A program made the position numbers and the translations under genes. 64,000 nt of DNA from Thermincola carboxydiphila (GTDB lineage Bacteria; Bacillota; Thermincolia; Thermincolales; UBA2595), in the NCBI GenBank assembly GCA_016841725.1, contig JAENYP010000002.1, positions 198,706 through 262,705 of the forward strand. Direction: 5' to 3'. Each line of letters opens with the position of its first letter. Position 1 is the first letter of the stretch. A model generated the notes under the pieces. The model did no database searches. It was not told the origin of the DNA and was given only the letters and a program-made list of their open reading frames with translations. Shown here piece after piece: positions 26,704-36,117 of the stretch.

Positions 26704-26780
26704 AGTCAGTAGCCAGAAGTCAGAAGTCAGAAGTCAGTAGACAGTAGTCAAAAGGCAAAAGGCAGAAGGCAGAAGGCAGA
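26704..26780. repeat. Heptanucleotide tandem array (AGTCAGA/AGGCAGA x11)
   Basis: Eleven units of seven bases lie in exact register directly upstream of the uppP start. The first half has the consensus AGTCAGA and the second half AGGCAGA, so one array appears to have drifted into two variants. Confidence 0.9.
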
Positions 26781-26990
26781 ATCAAAAATGAGCTGAATGC
26801 TAAGGACACATGCTTCACACATTTAACCAAAATCGCCTGGCAACGCCTGCCGACTTTACTGCTGAAGAAGTAACGGCTACAATGAACATTATAGAGAATT
26901 TCCAAGATAAAATCAATTGAATATTGAACACCACAGTCATTTTCATCCTGTCCATTCCCTGACTCCTGTCTCCTATCCCAAACAAATTAA

Positions 26991-27012
26991 GGCCGCCCCT
27001 TTCGGGGCAGCC
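26991..27012 (-). terminator. Terminator after ylzJ
   Basis: A 9-bp G+C-rich stem (one G-U pair) with a 4-nt loop reading GAAA on the minus strand is followed there by TTAATTT. It lies 15 nt after the ylzJ stop codon. Confidence 0.7.
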
Positions 27013-27027
27013 TCCAGCCGATTAAAG

Positions 27028-27261
27028 TCAGTTATCCGCAAACCGCGGCACAAACCTAATTTCAGTGCCCGGCTGATATTGATTTTTCAGGTAATCCATA
27101 GGGTCGGTGCTTATCAGCCGCACAATCCGGCACCTGTCAACACCACACTGTTCGACCTGAAGTTTAACTCCCTGGACTTCCAGTTCCTGATACTTGGGCC
27201 CGTTTCTGTCAATCCCCTCAAGAACCATTTCTATTGGCAGCGGAGTGTATATCAGTGTCAT
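27028..27261 (-). CDS. ylzJ: YlzJ-like protein
   Basis: This 77-residue protein is of the YlzJ type, encoded next to the ClpP-like tepA gene in many spore formers; its function is unknown. It starts [16 protein letters not shown], the family signature, and continues with a beta-rich sequence including the [12 protein letters not shown] segment. Its start overlaps the stop of tepA by 4 nt (ATGA), so it is translationally coupled. A terminator follows. Confidence 0.82.
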   Translation of the reverse strand: MTLIYTPLPIEMVLEGIDRNGPKYQELEVQGVKLQVEQCGVDRCRIVRLISTDPMDYLKNQYQPGTEIRFVPRFADN

Positions 27262-28178
27262 TGCACCAGTCCCCCTGAGCTTGTGCCTTCTTCAATTAAC
27301 TGGTTCAGCTTTTTAACGGCATGAGAAATGCCTCCGACTTCATCAATCAGGCCGGACTCTACAGCATCTTTACCAATCAGAACCGTACCAATGTCCCGGG
27401 CCAAGTCCCCGGTCCGGAACATCAACTCCCTGATCTTGTCATCTGTAGCCTGTGAATGCCTGGTAAGAAAGTTCACCACTCTGTCCTGCATTTTATCCAG
27501 GTACTCATAGGTCTGAGGCACGCCGATAACTAGGCCGGTAAGCCTGATGGGGTGTATTGTCATACTGGCGGTCTCAGCAATGAATGAGTACTTAGAAGAA
27601 ACGGCTATGGGAACACCAATGCTGTGCCCGCCGCCCAATACCAGAGAAACTGTGGGTTTGGACATAGTTGTTATCATTTCAGCAATTGCCAGACCGGCCT
27701 CCACATCACCACCAACAGTATTTAACACAATCAGAACTCCTTCAATTTCAGGATTCTCTTCCAGGGCTACCAATTGTGGTATTATGTGTTCATACTTTGT
27801 TGTCTTATTTTGCGGTGGCAGCACCAAGTGACCTTCTACCTGACCTACGATGGTCATACAGTGAATATTGGTCTTGGTCTGGGGAACAGTCATCTGGCCC
27901 AGTTCTTTTATGGTATCAACAACATCTCCTTTTTTATTGACCCCCTGTTTTGTTTTCCTGCCGCGCTGTGGTTCTGCCTGTGGGTCCCCGCCGGGAATCG
28001 GCGGTATCCCCGGCTCATCAGTCCCCGGTGTTCCCGGAGGGCCGGGAGCCACAGGGGACTGTGGATTAAAATAATTGGGGTCAAACGGTGTCTGTCCCCC
28101 TGTAAAAGGAAACCGTCCCGGTACGGAACCATCGGAATTCATCGGTCCGGGGTAACGTGTCCAGTAATATTCAGACAT
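27258..28178 (-). CDS. tepA: TepA, ClpP-like serine peptidase
   Basis: This ClpP/SppA-fold serine peptidase was described in Bacillus as a translocation-enhancing protein and is linked to degradation of small acid-soluble spore proteins. A Pro/Gly-rich N-terminal extension spans residues 10-70. The ClpP-like domain has [19 protein letters not shown], the nucleophile motif GGGHSIG and the MTIHPI histidine motif. There is no signal peptide. At 306 residues it is longer than the roughly 250 of typical TepA because of the extension. ATG with AGGAG upstream. It forms a two-gene unit with ylzJ and diverges from the sensor-kinase gene. Confidence 0.9.
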   Translation of the reverse strand: MSEYYWTRYPGPMNSDGSVPGRFPFTGGQTPFDPNYFNPQSPVAPGPPGTPGTDEPGIPPIPGGDPQAEPQRGRKTKQGVNKKGDVVDTIKELGQMTVPQTKTNIHCMTIVGQVEGHLVLPPQNKTTKYEHIIPQLVALEENPEIEGVLIVLNTVGGDVEAGLAIAEMITTMSKPTVSLVLGGGHSIGVPIAVSSKYSFIAETASMTIHPIRLTGLVIGVPQTYEYLDKMQDRVVNFLTRHSQATDDKIRELMFRTGDLARDIGTVLIGKDAVESGLIDEVGGISHAVKKLNQLIEEGTSSGGLVQ

Positions 28179-28275
28179 CTTATCACACTCCTGATATTAT
28201 TTCACCCTTAGTATGTTACAACTGTTAACAAATTACTCAATGAATTATCACTAGTATCATTACAGCCTCAATCAT

Positions 28276-28313
28276 ACTTACAGCAATTAATCAAACTTAC
28301 AGCAATTAATCAA
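28276..28313. repeat. Two 19-bp direct repeats in the tepA/kinase intergenic region
   Basis: Two identical, adjacent copies of ACTTACAGCAATTAATCAA are followed by the first bases of a third, 129 nt before the kinase start. A 19-bp period puts the copies on nearly the same DNA face, as for a regulator bound in tandem. No regulator is proven. Confidence 0.85.
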
Positions 28314-28441
28314 ACTTTTGAATTTTTTCTTATAAGTTTTCACTACATATAATGTCGAATTATGGTAAAATGTGAGATAAGAAAAAGAACCAGAGAACAG
28401 AAGCAGCGAAAGTTGAAATATAAATGACAGGGGGAAACTAG

Positions 28442-30379
28442 ATGAAGCATTACAAAGGTTACATAATCTATCTATTAATAATCTCCCTGGTCTCCCTGAT
28501 TATTGTTATTGAATACAACAGTTTTAAAAATAACAGAGGCATAGTAAGAACTGAACTTACAGCTCAACAGGGCATACTTGATTTAACTGATTGGGATTTT
28601 ACCAAGTACCCATTACACTCACTTGACGGCGAATGGTTATTTTTCTATCAACAGTTTGTCAAACCTGATAACAAAGAGGGTTCAGCTCATGGAGTTATTA
28701 CTGTCCCCGGTTTATGGAATTCCTTTCAATATAACGGGGCAAAAATTGGTTCATCCGGTTACGGTACATATAAACTAAAGGTTTTACTTCCCTCTGATTA
28801 CAAAGAAAAACTAGCCCTGAAAGTACCTGATATGTCCTGCAGCTACCGTCTTTTTATAAACGGTGAAGAGATATCCTCCAATGGCATTGTGGGGACATCA
28901 CCGACAGAAGAACTCCCCCAATGGAAGCCCTTGATTAAGAGTTTAAACACTAATTCCAGCCAACTGGATATTGTGATTCACGTTTCTAACTTTCACCATG
29001 TAAAAGGCGGCATCTGGGAGTCCATTGTACTGGGCACCGAAGCAGCGGTTTACAAAAACCGGGAATTGAACCTCCTGCTCAGCTTTATTCTGATTGGCGT
29101 GTTGTTCATTTCAGTTCTTTATTACCTGGTCATTTTTTCAGTAATGCAAAACAATATGACCAGTCTGTATCTGGCCATGTTTTCTCTAATGGCCGGGTTA
29201 AGGGAGCTATTAGTCAGAGAGGTTGTCATTTTTTTACTGTTTCCCAACATATCCTTCAACCTCATATCAAAGCTGGAATACATTACAGTCCCCTCAGGGC
29301 CTGTTCTCCTGGCATTATCATTGTACAGCCTGTACCAGGCAGAATTCCCCAGGAAGGTTTTACATACTATTGTAACTGTTTTTTCGGTTTACATAATTAT
29401 TATCATTTTTACCCCCTTAAAAATATTTGGGCCTCTGATGCACTTGTATTTAATTCTTTTCGTCATTGCCTTTATTTATTTGATTACCGTTATTGCCGCT
29501 GCTGCCAAAAAAAAGAAGCCGGGTGCAGGTACGCTGCTTTTTGGTACCTGTTTCCTGCTTCTAACTGCTTTGATAGATATGGGTTATGTTTATAAGGTTC
29601 ATAATAATTATGACCTGGCTTATACATTTTCCATCGGACTAATTATTTTTATTCTTTGTCAAATGCACTCATTATCTTTATATATAGCAGATGTTTTTCA
29701 ACAGGCACAGCGAGTGGCTAAAGCTGAGATGGCTTTTTTACAGGCACAGATTGTCCCTCATTTTTTGTATAACACCCTGAATACCATCATCCATCTCACC
29801 AGGGAATCCCCTGAAAAGGCCCGCAGCCTGCTTACAGAATTAAGCAATTATCTTCATGGCAAATTTAATTTTGACTTATATCATAAAAACACATCTGTCT
29901 CTCTTGAATACGAGCTGGGTATTGTAAAATCCTATCTGGCAATCGAGTCAGTCCGGTTTAATGGCCGCTTGAAAGTAAATTATCAGGTAGAGGAACAGGC
30001 CCTAAACTATAAGATATTACCGTTTCTCCTCCAGCCGCTGGTAGAAAATGCGGTCAAACACGGCTTCAGAAATAATCCTGAAGCTTGCATTATAGTTATT
30101 TCCGCGTTTTTTCAAGAAAACAACTTAATGCTCTCAGTTTCTGATAACGGATTGGGAATGCCAAAAGCTAAAATGCTGGCACTGACAAAAGGTGATTCTA
30201 AAGAGCTCGGGACCGGTCTTAATAATATAAATCAGCGCTTGAATGCTGCTTATGGAACCGGTTTAAGTATTACCAGCGCAATAAATACGGGTACCACTAT
30301 TAATATAAAGATCCCGTTAAGCAATATAAGCATCCCGTTAAGGAGTGAGCAAAGCTATGTTAAAAGCAATGCTGGTTGA
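28442..30379 (+). CDS. LytS-type sensor histidine kinase with 7TM-DISM-like sensor
   Basis: This 645-residue sensor kinase has an N-terminal membrane segment (8-25) and an extracytoplasmic beta-sandwich domain at about 45-205 (LDGEWLFFYQQF, GYGTYKLKVLLP, LFINGEEISSNG). That domain resembles the ligand-binding domain of 7TM-DISM receptors. Seven or so membrane helices follow at about 210-420. The His_kinase domain has phospho-acceptor His440 in QIVPHFLYNTLN, and the HATPase domain has LVENAVKHG and SDNGLGM. Carbohydrate-like ligands are common for such sensors, but the ligand here is unknown. The gene overlaps the response-regulator gene by 23 nt. Confidence 0.92.
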   Translation: MKHYKGYIIYLLIISLVSLIIVIEYNSFKNNRGIVRTELTAQQGILDLTDWDFTKYPLHSLDGEWLFFYQQFVKPDNKEGSAHGVITVPGLWNSFQYNGAKIGSSGYGTYKLKVLLPSDYKEKLALKVPDMSCSYRLFINGEEISSNGIVGTSPTEELPQWKPLIKSLNTNSSQLDIVIHVSNFHHVKGGIWESIVLGTEAAVYKNRELNLLLSFILIGVLFISVLYYLVIFSVMQNNMTSLYLAMFSLMAGLRELLVREVVIFLLFPNISFNLISKLEYITVPSGPVLLALSLYSLYQAEFPRKVLHTIVTVFSVYIIIIIFTPLKIFGPLMHLYLILFVIAFIYLITVIAAAAKKKKPGAGTLLFGTCFLLLTALIDMGYVYKVHNNYDLAYTFSIGLIIFILCQMHSLSLYIADVFQQAQRVAKAEMAFLQAQIVPHFLYNTLNTIIHLTRESPEKARSLLTELSNYLHGKFNFDLYHKNTSVSLEYELGIVKSYLAIESVRFNGRLKVNYQVEEQALNYKILPFLLQPLVENAVKHGFRNNPEACIIVISAFFQENNLMLSVSDNGLGMPKAKMLALTKGDSKELGTGLNNINQRLNAAYGTGLSITSAINTGTTINIKIPLSNISIPLRSEQSYVKSNAG

Positions 30380-31100
30380 TGATGAGGTATTTGCCCTTAA
30401 GGAACTGCAATTACAACTGGAAAGCCTTCCTAATATTCAAATAGCAGGCTCTTTTACCAATCCCTTTGAAGGCTTCTTCAATATATCTGTACTAAATCCC
30501 GATGTAGTCTTTTTAGATATTGACATGCCTGAAGTCAGCGGCATTTACCTGGCAGAACAGATTATGACCACCCATCCCGAAGTGGAAATAATTTTTGTCA
30601 CGGCCTTTGACCAGTATGCCCTGGATGCCTTTGAACTCAATGCTGTGGATTATATCCTCAAGCCCGTTACATTGGAAAGAATCCAAAAGGCCGTTTCCAG
30701 GCTGGAAGAAAAAATCGAAAAAAACATTGCTACTGACTTCTGTTCCTTAAGCAATCAATATGAGGAGACGGTGAAAAAGTTCTTTATTTATGAAGAAGAT
30801 AATATTATCCTCCTGAGCTTTAAAGATATCTACTATATTGAAGCCCTCAACAAATCTGTCCGTATCCGCACTCAGGGCAGGTCATATGACTCCGGTCATC
30901 CTCTTCACTATTTTGAAAACAAACTGAAAAACCTAAACTTTTTCCGGCCCCATCGAGGGTATCTGGTTAATCTTGAAAAGATTGCCGAAATTATCCCGAA
31001 AATTAATTACTCTTTTGATATCAAGCTGACCGGTATAGATGATTTAATCCCGGTCAGCAGGACCAATGTCAAGCTGCTGAAACAATTGCTGGAGCTTTAA
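30357..31100 (+). CDS. LytTR-family response regulator
   Basis: This two-component output protein of 247 residues has a receiver domain (1-120) with acidic residues D8/D9, phospho-acceptor D54 in VFLDIDMP, and a KPV motif. A LytTR DNA-binding domain follows at about 145-245 (DIYYIEALNKSVRIRT, FFRPHRGYLVNLEKI). LytTR regulators usually bind paired direct repeats and control surface or exported functions. The ATG at 30357 has AGGAG 11 nt upstream and lies inside the end of the kinase gene. It converges on the S-layer protein gene with only 3 nt between the stops, making that gene a plausible target. Confidence 0.92.
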   Translation: MLKAMLVDDEVFALKELQLQLESLPNIQIAGSFTNPFEGFFNISVLNPDVVFLDIDMPEVSGIYLAEQIMTTHPEVEIIFVTAFDQYALDAFELNAVDYILKPVTLERIQKAVSRLEEKIEKNIATDFCSLSNQYEETVKKFFIYEEDNIILLSFKDIYYIEALNKSVRIRTQGRSYDSGHPLHYFENKLKNLNFFRPHRGYLVNLEKIAEIIPKINYSFDIKLTGIDDLIPVSRTNVKLLKQLLEL

Positions 31101-31103
31101 CTA

Positions 31104-34100
31104 TTAGGTAACGGTTACATTAATCTCCCACATATTCCCATCCGGTTTCCCGATCATCAGGGTATATGTGCCTGCTGCAGTTGCCTGGGCCGGATTTGCG
31201 ATGACTAAGTCGGCACTGCCTGCTGCTTTTGTTACTGCCACATCAATTGAAGTTGTCGCGTTATCGTTCAGCATGTAAGAATACATACTTCCATTATCTG
31301 CTGTAAACTCTGCCAAAACATCATTGCCTGCTGCATCTGTCATTGCTGTAACCGTTATTGTCGCACTTGCATCCGTATTGGCAAATGCTGCTGAACCCGG
31401 ACTGATTGCCCGCTGTGAAGCCACTACATTCACTGGTAATTCCACAGAGTCAGTGACACCCGCTACTGCTATAGTCAGGGTGTGATTTGCCACTGTTAGT
31501 AAATTTATCGGGAAATTACCTGCCCCGCCTGTAAAAGTAAGTGTACCATTAAATACTTCTCCATCGGCCTGATTGCTGGTTACGGTAACATTGATATCTC
31601 CGGAGAGATTATTACCTGATGTATCTTTGGCTCCCGTTATTGCCAGGCCAAAGATGATTCCCTGGATTTTGTCCCCGGCCTCTACCAAGCCTGCGCTGAA
31701 TTCGGAAAGGTCGGCATCTGCCGGTACTGAGCCCACGGTCACTGTAATTGTTACATTGCCTGTACTGTCTATGGTTCCGTCATTTGCTTTGACTATAATA
31801 GTTACGTCCTGGTCAGCCTGTGCTCCTGCAGGGGTATATGTAATGCCGGCTCCATCTGTCACCACATCTCCTGATACATTATTCAGACTTTCATCTTCTG
31901 CCGATACCACTACATAGGTTAATTCATCTGCATCAATATCTTCAAACCAGCCTGCCATATTACCGGAGTACGCTGCAGCTGCCGGATTACCACTGACTGC
32001 CGCCGGTGTCGCATTTCCGGTTTGTACAGCCTGGCCAGCCACTGCTGTGGGTGCATCATTAATCGGATTAATTGTCACATTTACTGTTGCTGTTGTTATG
32101 CCACCATTACCATCACTTATTTCATACATGAAACTGTCTGCTCCGTTGTAATTAGCATTTGGAGTGTACCTTAAACTGTCTTCCTCTTGTCCTACTTCAC
32201 CATTTGTTCCCTGGGTAAACCCTGTAATACTCAGAGTATCGCCATCTATATCAGTATCATTTAGCAATACATCAATTAGTACGGTACTGTCTTCGTCTAC
32301 AACTGCTGAATCGTTAGCTGCCACCGGCTGATCATTTACCGGAGTTACTGTCACATTTACTGTTGCTGTCACTGTGCCTCCATTGCCATCACTTATTATG
32401 TAGCTAAAGCTATCTGCTCCATTGTAATTAGCATCCGGTGTATACCTTAAACTGTCTCCTTCCTGTGCCACTGTACCATTTGTTCCCTGGGCAAACCCTG
32501 TAATACTCAATGTATCACCATCTGCATCTGTATCATTTACCAGTACATCAACCAATGTCGTACTATCTTCGTTTACAGTTACCGTTTCGTTAGCTGCCAC
32601 CGGCTCATCATTAATTGAATTGATTGTCACATTCACTGTTGCTGTCGCTGTGCCTCCATTGCCATCACTTATTCCATAGCTAAAGCTGTCTGTTCCATGG
32701 TAATTGGCGGTCGGAGTATAGCGCAGCTTATTGTCTGCTAGTTCTACTGTACCATGGCTGCCCTGGGGAAATTCCGCAATACTCAAAGTATCACCATCTA
32801 CGTCTGTGTCATTTGCCAATACAGCAATAACCACGTTACCATCTTCGTCTACAACTGCTGAATCGTCAACTGCTGCAGGTGCATCGTTAATCGGATTAAT
32901 TGTCACATAGACTGTTGCTGTTGCTGTGCCGCCATTGCCATCACTTATTGTGTAGCCAAAGCTGTCTGCTCCATTGTGATCAGCATCCGGTGTATACTTT
33001 AAGCTGTTTTCCACTTGTTCTACTGTACCATTTGTTCCCTGGTCAGACCCTGTAATACTCAGTGTATCACCATCTACGTCTGTATCATTTGCCAATACAG
33101 CAACAGGTACGTTACTGTCTTCGTCAACACTTATTGTATCATCAACTGCTGCAGGTGCATCGTTAACCGGATTAATTGTCACATTCACTGTTGCTGTCGC
33201 TGTGCCGCCATTGCCATCACTTATTTCATAGCCAAAGTTGTCTGCTCCGTTGTAATCAGCATCCGGTGTATACTTTAAGCTGTTTCCTTCCTGTACTATT
33301 ATACCATTTGTGCCCTGGTCAAACCCTGTAATGCTTAGAGTGTCACCATCTGCATCTGTGTCATTTGCCAATACAGCAACAAGTACGTTACCATCTTCGT
33401 CAACACTTATTGTATCATCAACTGCTGCCGGAATGTTATTTAGTTCAACCGCTACGGTTACTGCCTTGGCAGGCATAGTAAAAGTGTAGCTTTCTCCTGC
33501 AATTAGTTCAGTTGTCAAAATGGCAGCACTGTCTGCATCTGTTACCGCAATTGACTTGAGATACTTGCCGGCTTCTATATTGGTAATGTTCACAGTTACG
33601 GCTGCACCTTCTTCTGCTTCATCAGCCGGGTCAGTGGTGAGAACAGCGGTCCCTCCTGCTGCGCTCGTCGTGATGCTATATGTGGCTGCTTCAACCACAA
33701 AGCTAACGGCAAAAGACTCGCTGACACCATTATCTGATGTTACTTTTACATCTGCAGTGTAACTTCCGACTGCCAGCCCGTCTTTTGGTACTACTGTAAA
33801 GGTTGTCGATGATACTCCTGCATTCAGCGTTGCGGCTTGCGGCTGAGTAATTGTAAAGCTGTCTGCATTAGTTCCGCTTAAGGCCACTGCCAGGTTGGTA
33901 ATATCACCTGTCCCGGTTCTGGTTACAGTAATTTCTGCCGGAGTCTCCGGTCCATAACCCTCTGTTACAGTACCTAAGTCTGTTGGATCAGATGCACTCA
34001 ATTCAATACTGTAAGTCAGAGCTCTGGCATACACACTGTATATTTCCTCGAATCCGTTCTCTGCAATCACCCACACCATAATCCGGTCATTTTCACTGAT

Positions 34101-35894
34101 AATCTCCGTTGCCGCATCTACAACCGGAACATTGTTTTTAAATATTCCATTTACCACCGCTTTTGGATCTCTGGGTTCTGCCACAATACCGGCAAAATCC
34201 GTAAAGTCCTCAACAAATAAATCAGCTCCATTGTAATTTCCATCGGGAGGGAAACCGATTGCCATACCTTCGAGTCCGGTTGCATCCATCCCGCCAATGG
34301 TGAAAACACTTAAGCTTACATCACTGCTTTTTTCTCCCTCAGGTATTGTCACCTCAGCTGCTGTCCCCACGTTATAGCCTGTTCTGGCGGCATATCTCAC
34401 ATTATAAGTCCCTGCAGACAGACCTGTAATCTCTGTCCCGGTTACAGCAGTCCACTCTGTATCAGTTGACAGCTTGTATTCCATAGTATTATCCACACCG
34501 TGAATCTTCCCGTCACTGCCTTCAAACCTGCCCGGAGCCACACCCAAAAGGCCTGTGGGAGCATCCTGGTCCTGATTCGGTGTTGTTTGAGAACCACCGG
34601 ATGACCCGGAAGTAGTTGTTGTTACGGCAACTGTTGAGCCTTCAGCTTCTTCTGCCATCACAACTGTGCCAATAGTACCCTTTCCTGTTACTGAGGCTAG
34701 GGCAGAGACCTCCAGTTTTGTTACTTTAGTATTTCCGGAAACAGTAATATTTGCGTTGACTGCAGTTTCTGTGATGTTCAAATTCTCAACACTGCCGCCA
34801 ACAAGAGAAACTCTGGCTCCTTCCTGCTCTATGCTGACTGTGCCGAATTTCCCGGTTAAGATTACTTCTTCATCTCCGGTTACAAATACAGTGGTAATAC
34901 CTGTACTCTTATCAGTAAGAGCATCTGTTTCCAGCCTGGCGCCGCTTGCCAGGCTGACTATCTTAATATTTGTATTGCCATGTGCCACTACTCTTACCTT
35001 ACCGTTCTTCTTCTGAACAACTACCTTATTTAAAGTACTGTCTGTAAAAATGATACTGTTTTCGCCACCACCAGTGACCACAGTCCTTCCCTCTACTGTG
35101 ATATTGGTAAGGCGGGCATCCCCGTCTCCAATTCCGGCTGTCAGCAGAAGGTCTCCCTTTATAATCATGTTTTTCAGGTTTACATTGGCTGCTGATATGG
35201 TTACATTTCCATCTATTGTAACCACATCCTCTGAAGCTCCAAAGACACCTTCTTTATTATAAAGCTCACCAACCGCCCTGTTCAAAATAACTACAGCCTC
35301 TGCTCTGGTAGTGGCCCGGTCTGGTTTGAAAGTCGTATCAGGATAGCCTTCAAGATATCCTGCTGCCACTACCGCATTAACCTCTTCTTTACTCCATGAA
35401 CCGATATTCCCATAATCCTGAAAACCATCGACAGGCCTGTTTTGTTTTTCTGCATCAAGTCTCAGCAGCCTGAATAAAATTACCGATACTTCCTGGCGGC
35501 TTATTTCTCTGTTGGGACTCATGGCACCACCGGTATCGCCTGTTATGTATCCTGCCTCCACCGCTCTGGCAATTTCGTCATAATACCATCCTTCTTTTTT
35601 TACATCAGGGAAATCAATGTCTGCTTTGTCTTTAAAGCCCATGACCCTGTTAACCATTGTCATGAATTCTGCCCGGGTAACAGGGTTGTCCGGTTTAAAG
35701 ACACCGTCCGGATAGCCTGATGCCAGACCTCCCTCCAGCCATTCAGTAATCACATCACCCGCCCAGTGTTCTTCTACATCATTGGTTTCTGATGCAAAAG
35801 CACCCGGCGCGGTCAATGTAAGTAGTAATATTATCATCATGCCCAATATGAAACTCTGCAGAAACTTTTTTCTTCTAAATCCACTCGCTGGCAT
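31104..35894 (-). CDS. S-layer-anchored surface protein with beta-helix and cadherin-like tandem repeats
   Basis: This is a 1596-residue exported protein. A signal peptide ends near AFA (about residue 35). Three SLH domains at about 40-215 (HWAGDVITEWLEGGLASGYP; FPDVKKEGWYYDEIARAVEA; SWSKEEVNAVVAAGYLEGYP) bind pyruvylated secondary cell-wall polymer. A beta-helix-like stretch at about 220-410 follows (VTIDGNVTISAANVNLKNM). Then come Ig-like regions and five tandem 92-residue cadherin-like modules at residues 823-1282, each with VDED, NDTDxDGDTLSI and DGNGGTATATVNVTI motifs that likely bind calcium. A terminal beta-rich region of about 300 residues completes it. ATG with AGGAGAGG upstream. It could act as adhesin, S-layer component or glycan-binding protein. 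Confidence 0.9.
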   Translation of the reverse strand: MPASGFRRKKFLQSFILGMMIILLLTLTAPGAFASETNDVEEHWAGDVITEWLEGGLASGYPDGVFKPDNPVTRAEFMTMVNRVMGFKDKADIDFPDVKKEGWYYDEIARAVEAGYITGDTGGAMSPNREISRQEVSVILFRLLRLDAEKQNRPVDGFQDYGNIGSWSKEEVNAVVAAGYLEGYPDTTFKPDRATTRAEAVVILNRAVGELYNKEGVFGASEDVVTIDGNVTISAANVNLKNMIIKGDLLLTAGIGDGDARLTNITVEGRTVVTGGGENSIIFTDSTLNKVVVQKKNGKVRVVAHGNTNIKIVSLASGARLETDALTDKSTGITTVFVTGDEEVILTGKFGTVSIEQEGARVSLVGGSVENLNITETAVNANITVSGNTKVTKLEVSALASVTGKGTIGTVVMAEEAEGSTVAVTTTTSGSSGGSQTTPNQDQDAPTGLLGVAPGRFEGSDGKIHGVDNTMEYKLSTDTEWTAVTGTEITGLSAGTYNVRYAARTGYNVGTAAEVTIPEGEKSSDVSLSVFTIGGMDATGLEGMAIGFPPDGNYNGADLFVEDFTDFAGIVAEPRDPKAVVNGIFKNNVPVVDAATEIISENDRIMVWVIAENGFEEIYSVYARALTYSIELSASDPTDLGTVTEGYGPETPAEITVTRTGTGDITNLAVALSGTNADSFTITQPQAATLNAGVSSTTFTVVPKDGLAVGSYTADVKVTSDNGVSESFAVSFVVEAATYSITTSAAGGTAVLTTDPADEAEEGAAVTVNITNIEAGKYLKSIAVTDADSAAILTTELIAGESYTFTMPAKAVTVAVELNNIPAAVDDTISVDEDGNVLVAVLANDTDADGDTLSITGFDQGTNGIIVQEGNSLKYTPDADYNGADNFGYEISDGNGGTATATVNVTINPVNDAPAAVDDTISVDEDSNVPVAVLANDTDVDGDTLSITGSDQGTNGTVEQVENSLKYTPDADHNGADSFGYTISDGNGGTATATVYVTINPINDAPAAVDDSAVVDEDGNVVIAVLANDTDVDGDTLSIAEFPQGSHGTVELADNKLRYTPTANYHGTDSFSYGISDGNGGTATATVNVTINSINDEPVAANETVTVNEDSTTLVDVLVNDTDADGDTLSITGFAQGTNGTVAQEGDSLRYTPDANYNGADSFSYIISDGNGGTVTATVNVTVTPVNDQPVAANDSAVVDEDSTVLIDVLLNDTDIDGDTLSITGFTQGTNGEVGQEEDSLRYTPNANYNGADSFMYEISDGNGGITTATVNVTINPINDAPTAVAGQAVQTGNATPAAVSGNPAAAAYSGNMAGWFEDIDADELTYVVVSAEDESLNNVSGDVVTDGAGITYTPAGAQADQDVTIIVKANDGTIDSTGNVTITVTVGSVPADADLSEFSAGLVEAGDKIQGIIFGLAITGAKDTSGNNLSGDINVTVTSNQADGEVFNGTLTFTGGAGNFPINLLTVANHTLTIAVAGVTDSVELPVNVVASQRAISPGSAAFANTDASATITVTAMTDAAGNDVLAEFTADNGSMYSYMLNDNATTSIDVAVTKAAGSADLVIANPAQATAAGTYTLMIGKPDGNMWEINVTVT
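32049..33428. repeat. Five 276-bp coding repeats of the surface protein
   Basis: The region is exactly 5 x 276 bp; each unit encodes one 92-residue cadherin-like module ending NDAP, NDEP or NDQP. Neighbouring units are similar at DNA level, suggesting recent duplication or gene conversion. Confidence 0.9.
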
Positions 35895-36060
35895 ATTAAC
35901 CTCTCCTTCCGTTAATTTGTGAAGTTTTTAAAATTATCCAAGCAATATGTATTCACTTTTATTTTACCTTGAAATTAATTTCATTTTGTTTATTTCATAC
36001 CGAAACAGCATAAATATCGCGTAAAATGTCAAAATAACGGCCTGAAAAAACAAACGCAAA

Positions 36061-36083
36061 AAAGCCGCATCAACTGCGGCTTT
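36061..36083 (-). terminator. Terminator after rnjA
   Basis: A perfect 9-bp stem (AAAGCCGCA with TGCGGCTTT) and 5-nt loop is followed on the minus strand by a T run. An outer CAAACGC/GCGTTTG pair extends it. It lies 35 nt past the rnjA stop codon. Confidence 0.85.
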
Positions 36084-36117
36084 CAGCGTTTGTGAATTTC
36101 ACCTGAAACTTACCATA

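Larger units (their letters stand above)
26682..27027. other. Intergenic region between uppP and ylzJ (346 nt, non-coding)
   Basis: It holds a heptanucleotide tandem array next to uppP and the ylzJ terminator at its far end. The roughly 200 nt between them (26781-26990) are A+T rich with no convincing gene. A 61-codon open frame there runs through the heptamer array and lacks a ribosome-binding site. Confidence 0.7.

Noticed and set aside
26720..26905. 61-codon minus-strand open frame in the uppP-ylzJ gap
   Set aside because: It runs through the heptamer array, has no ribosome-binding site, and the sequence is low complexity.
28276..28313. Possible CRISPR remnant
   Set aside because: The two 19-bp copies are directly adjacent, with no spacers and no cas genes nearby.
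31101..31103. Fusion or frameshift between the response regulator and the surface protein
   Set aside because: The genes are on opposite strands and each has a proper stop codon; they are simply convergent.
33015..33278. Cysteine-rich 87-codon open frame on the plus strand
   Set aside because: It lies antisense to the 276-bp coding repeats; its composition is a by-product of the complementary repeat codons and it has no ribosome-binding site.
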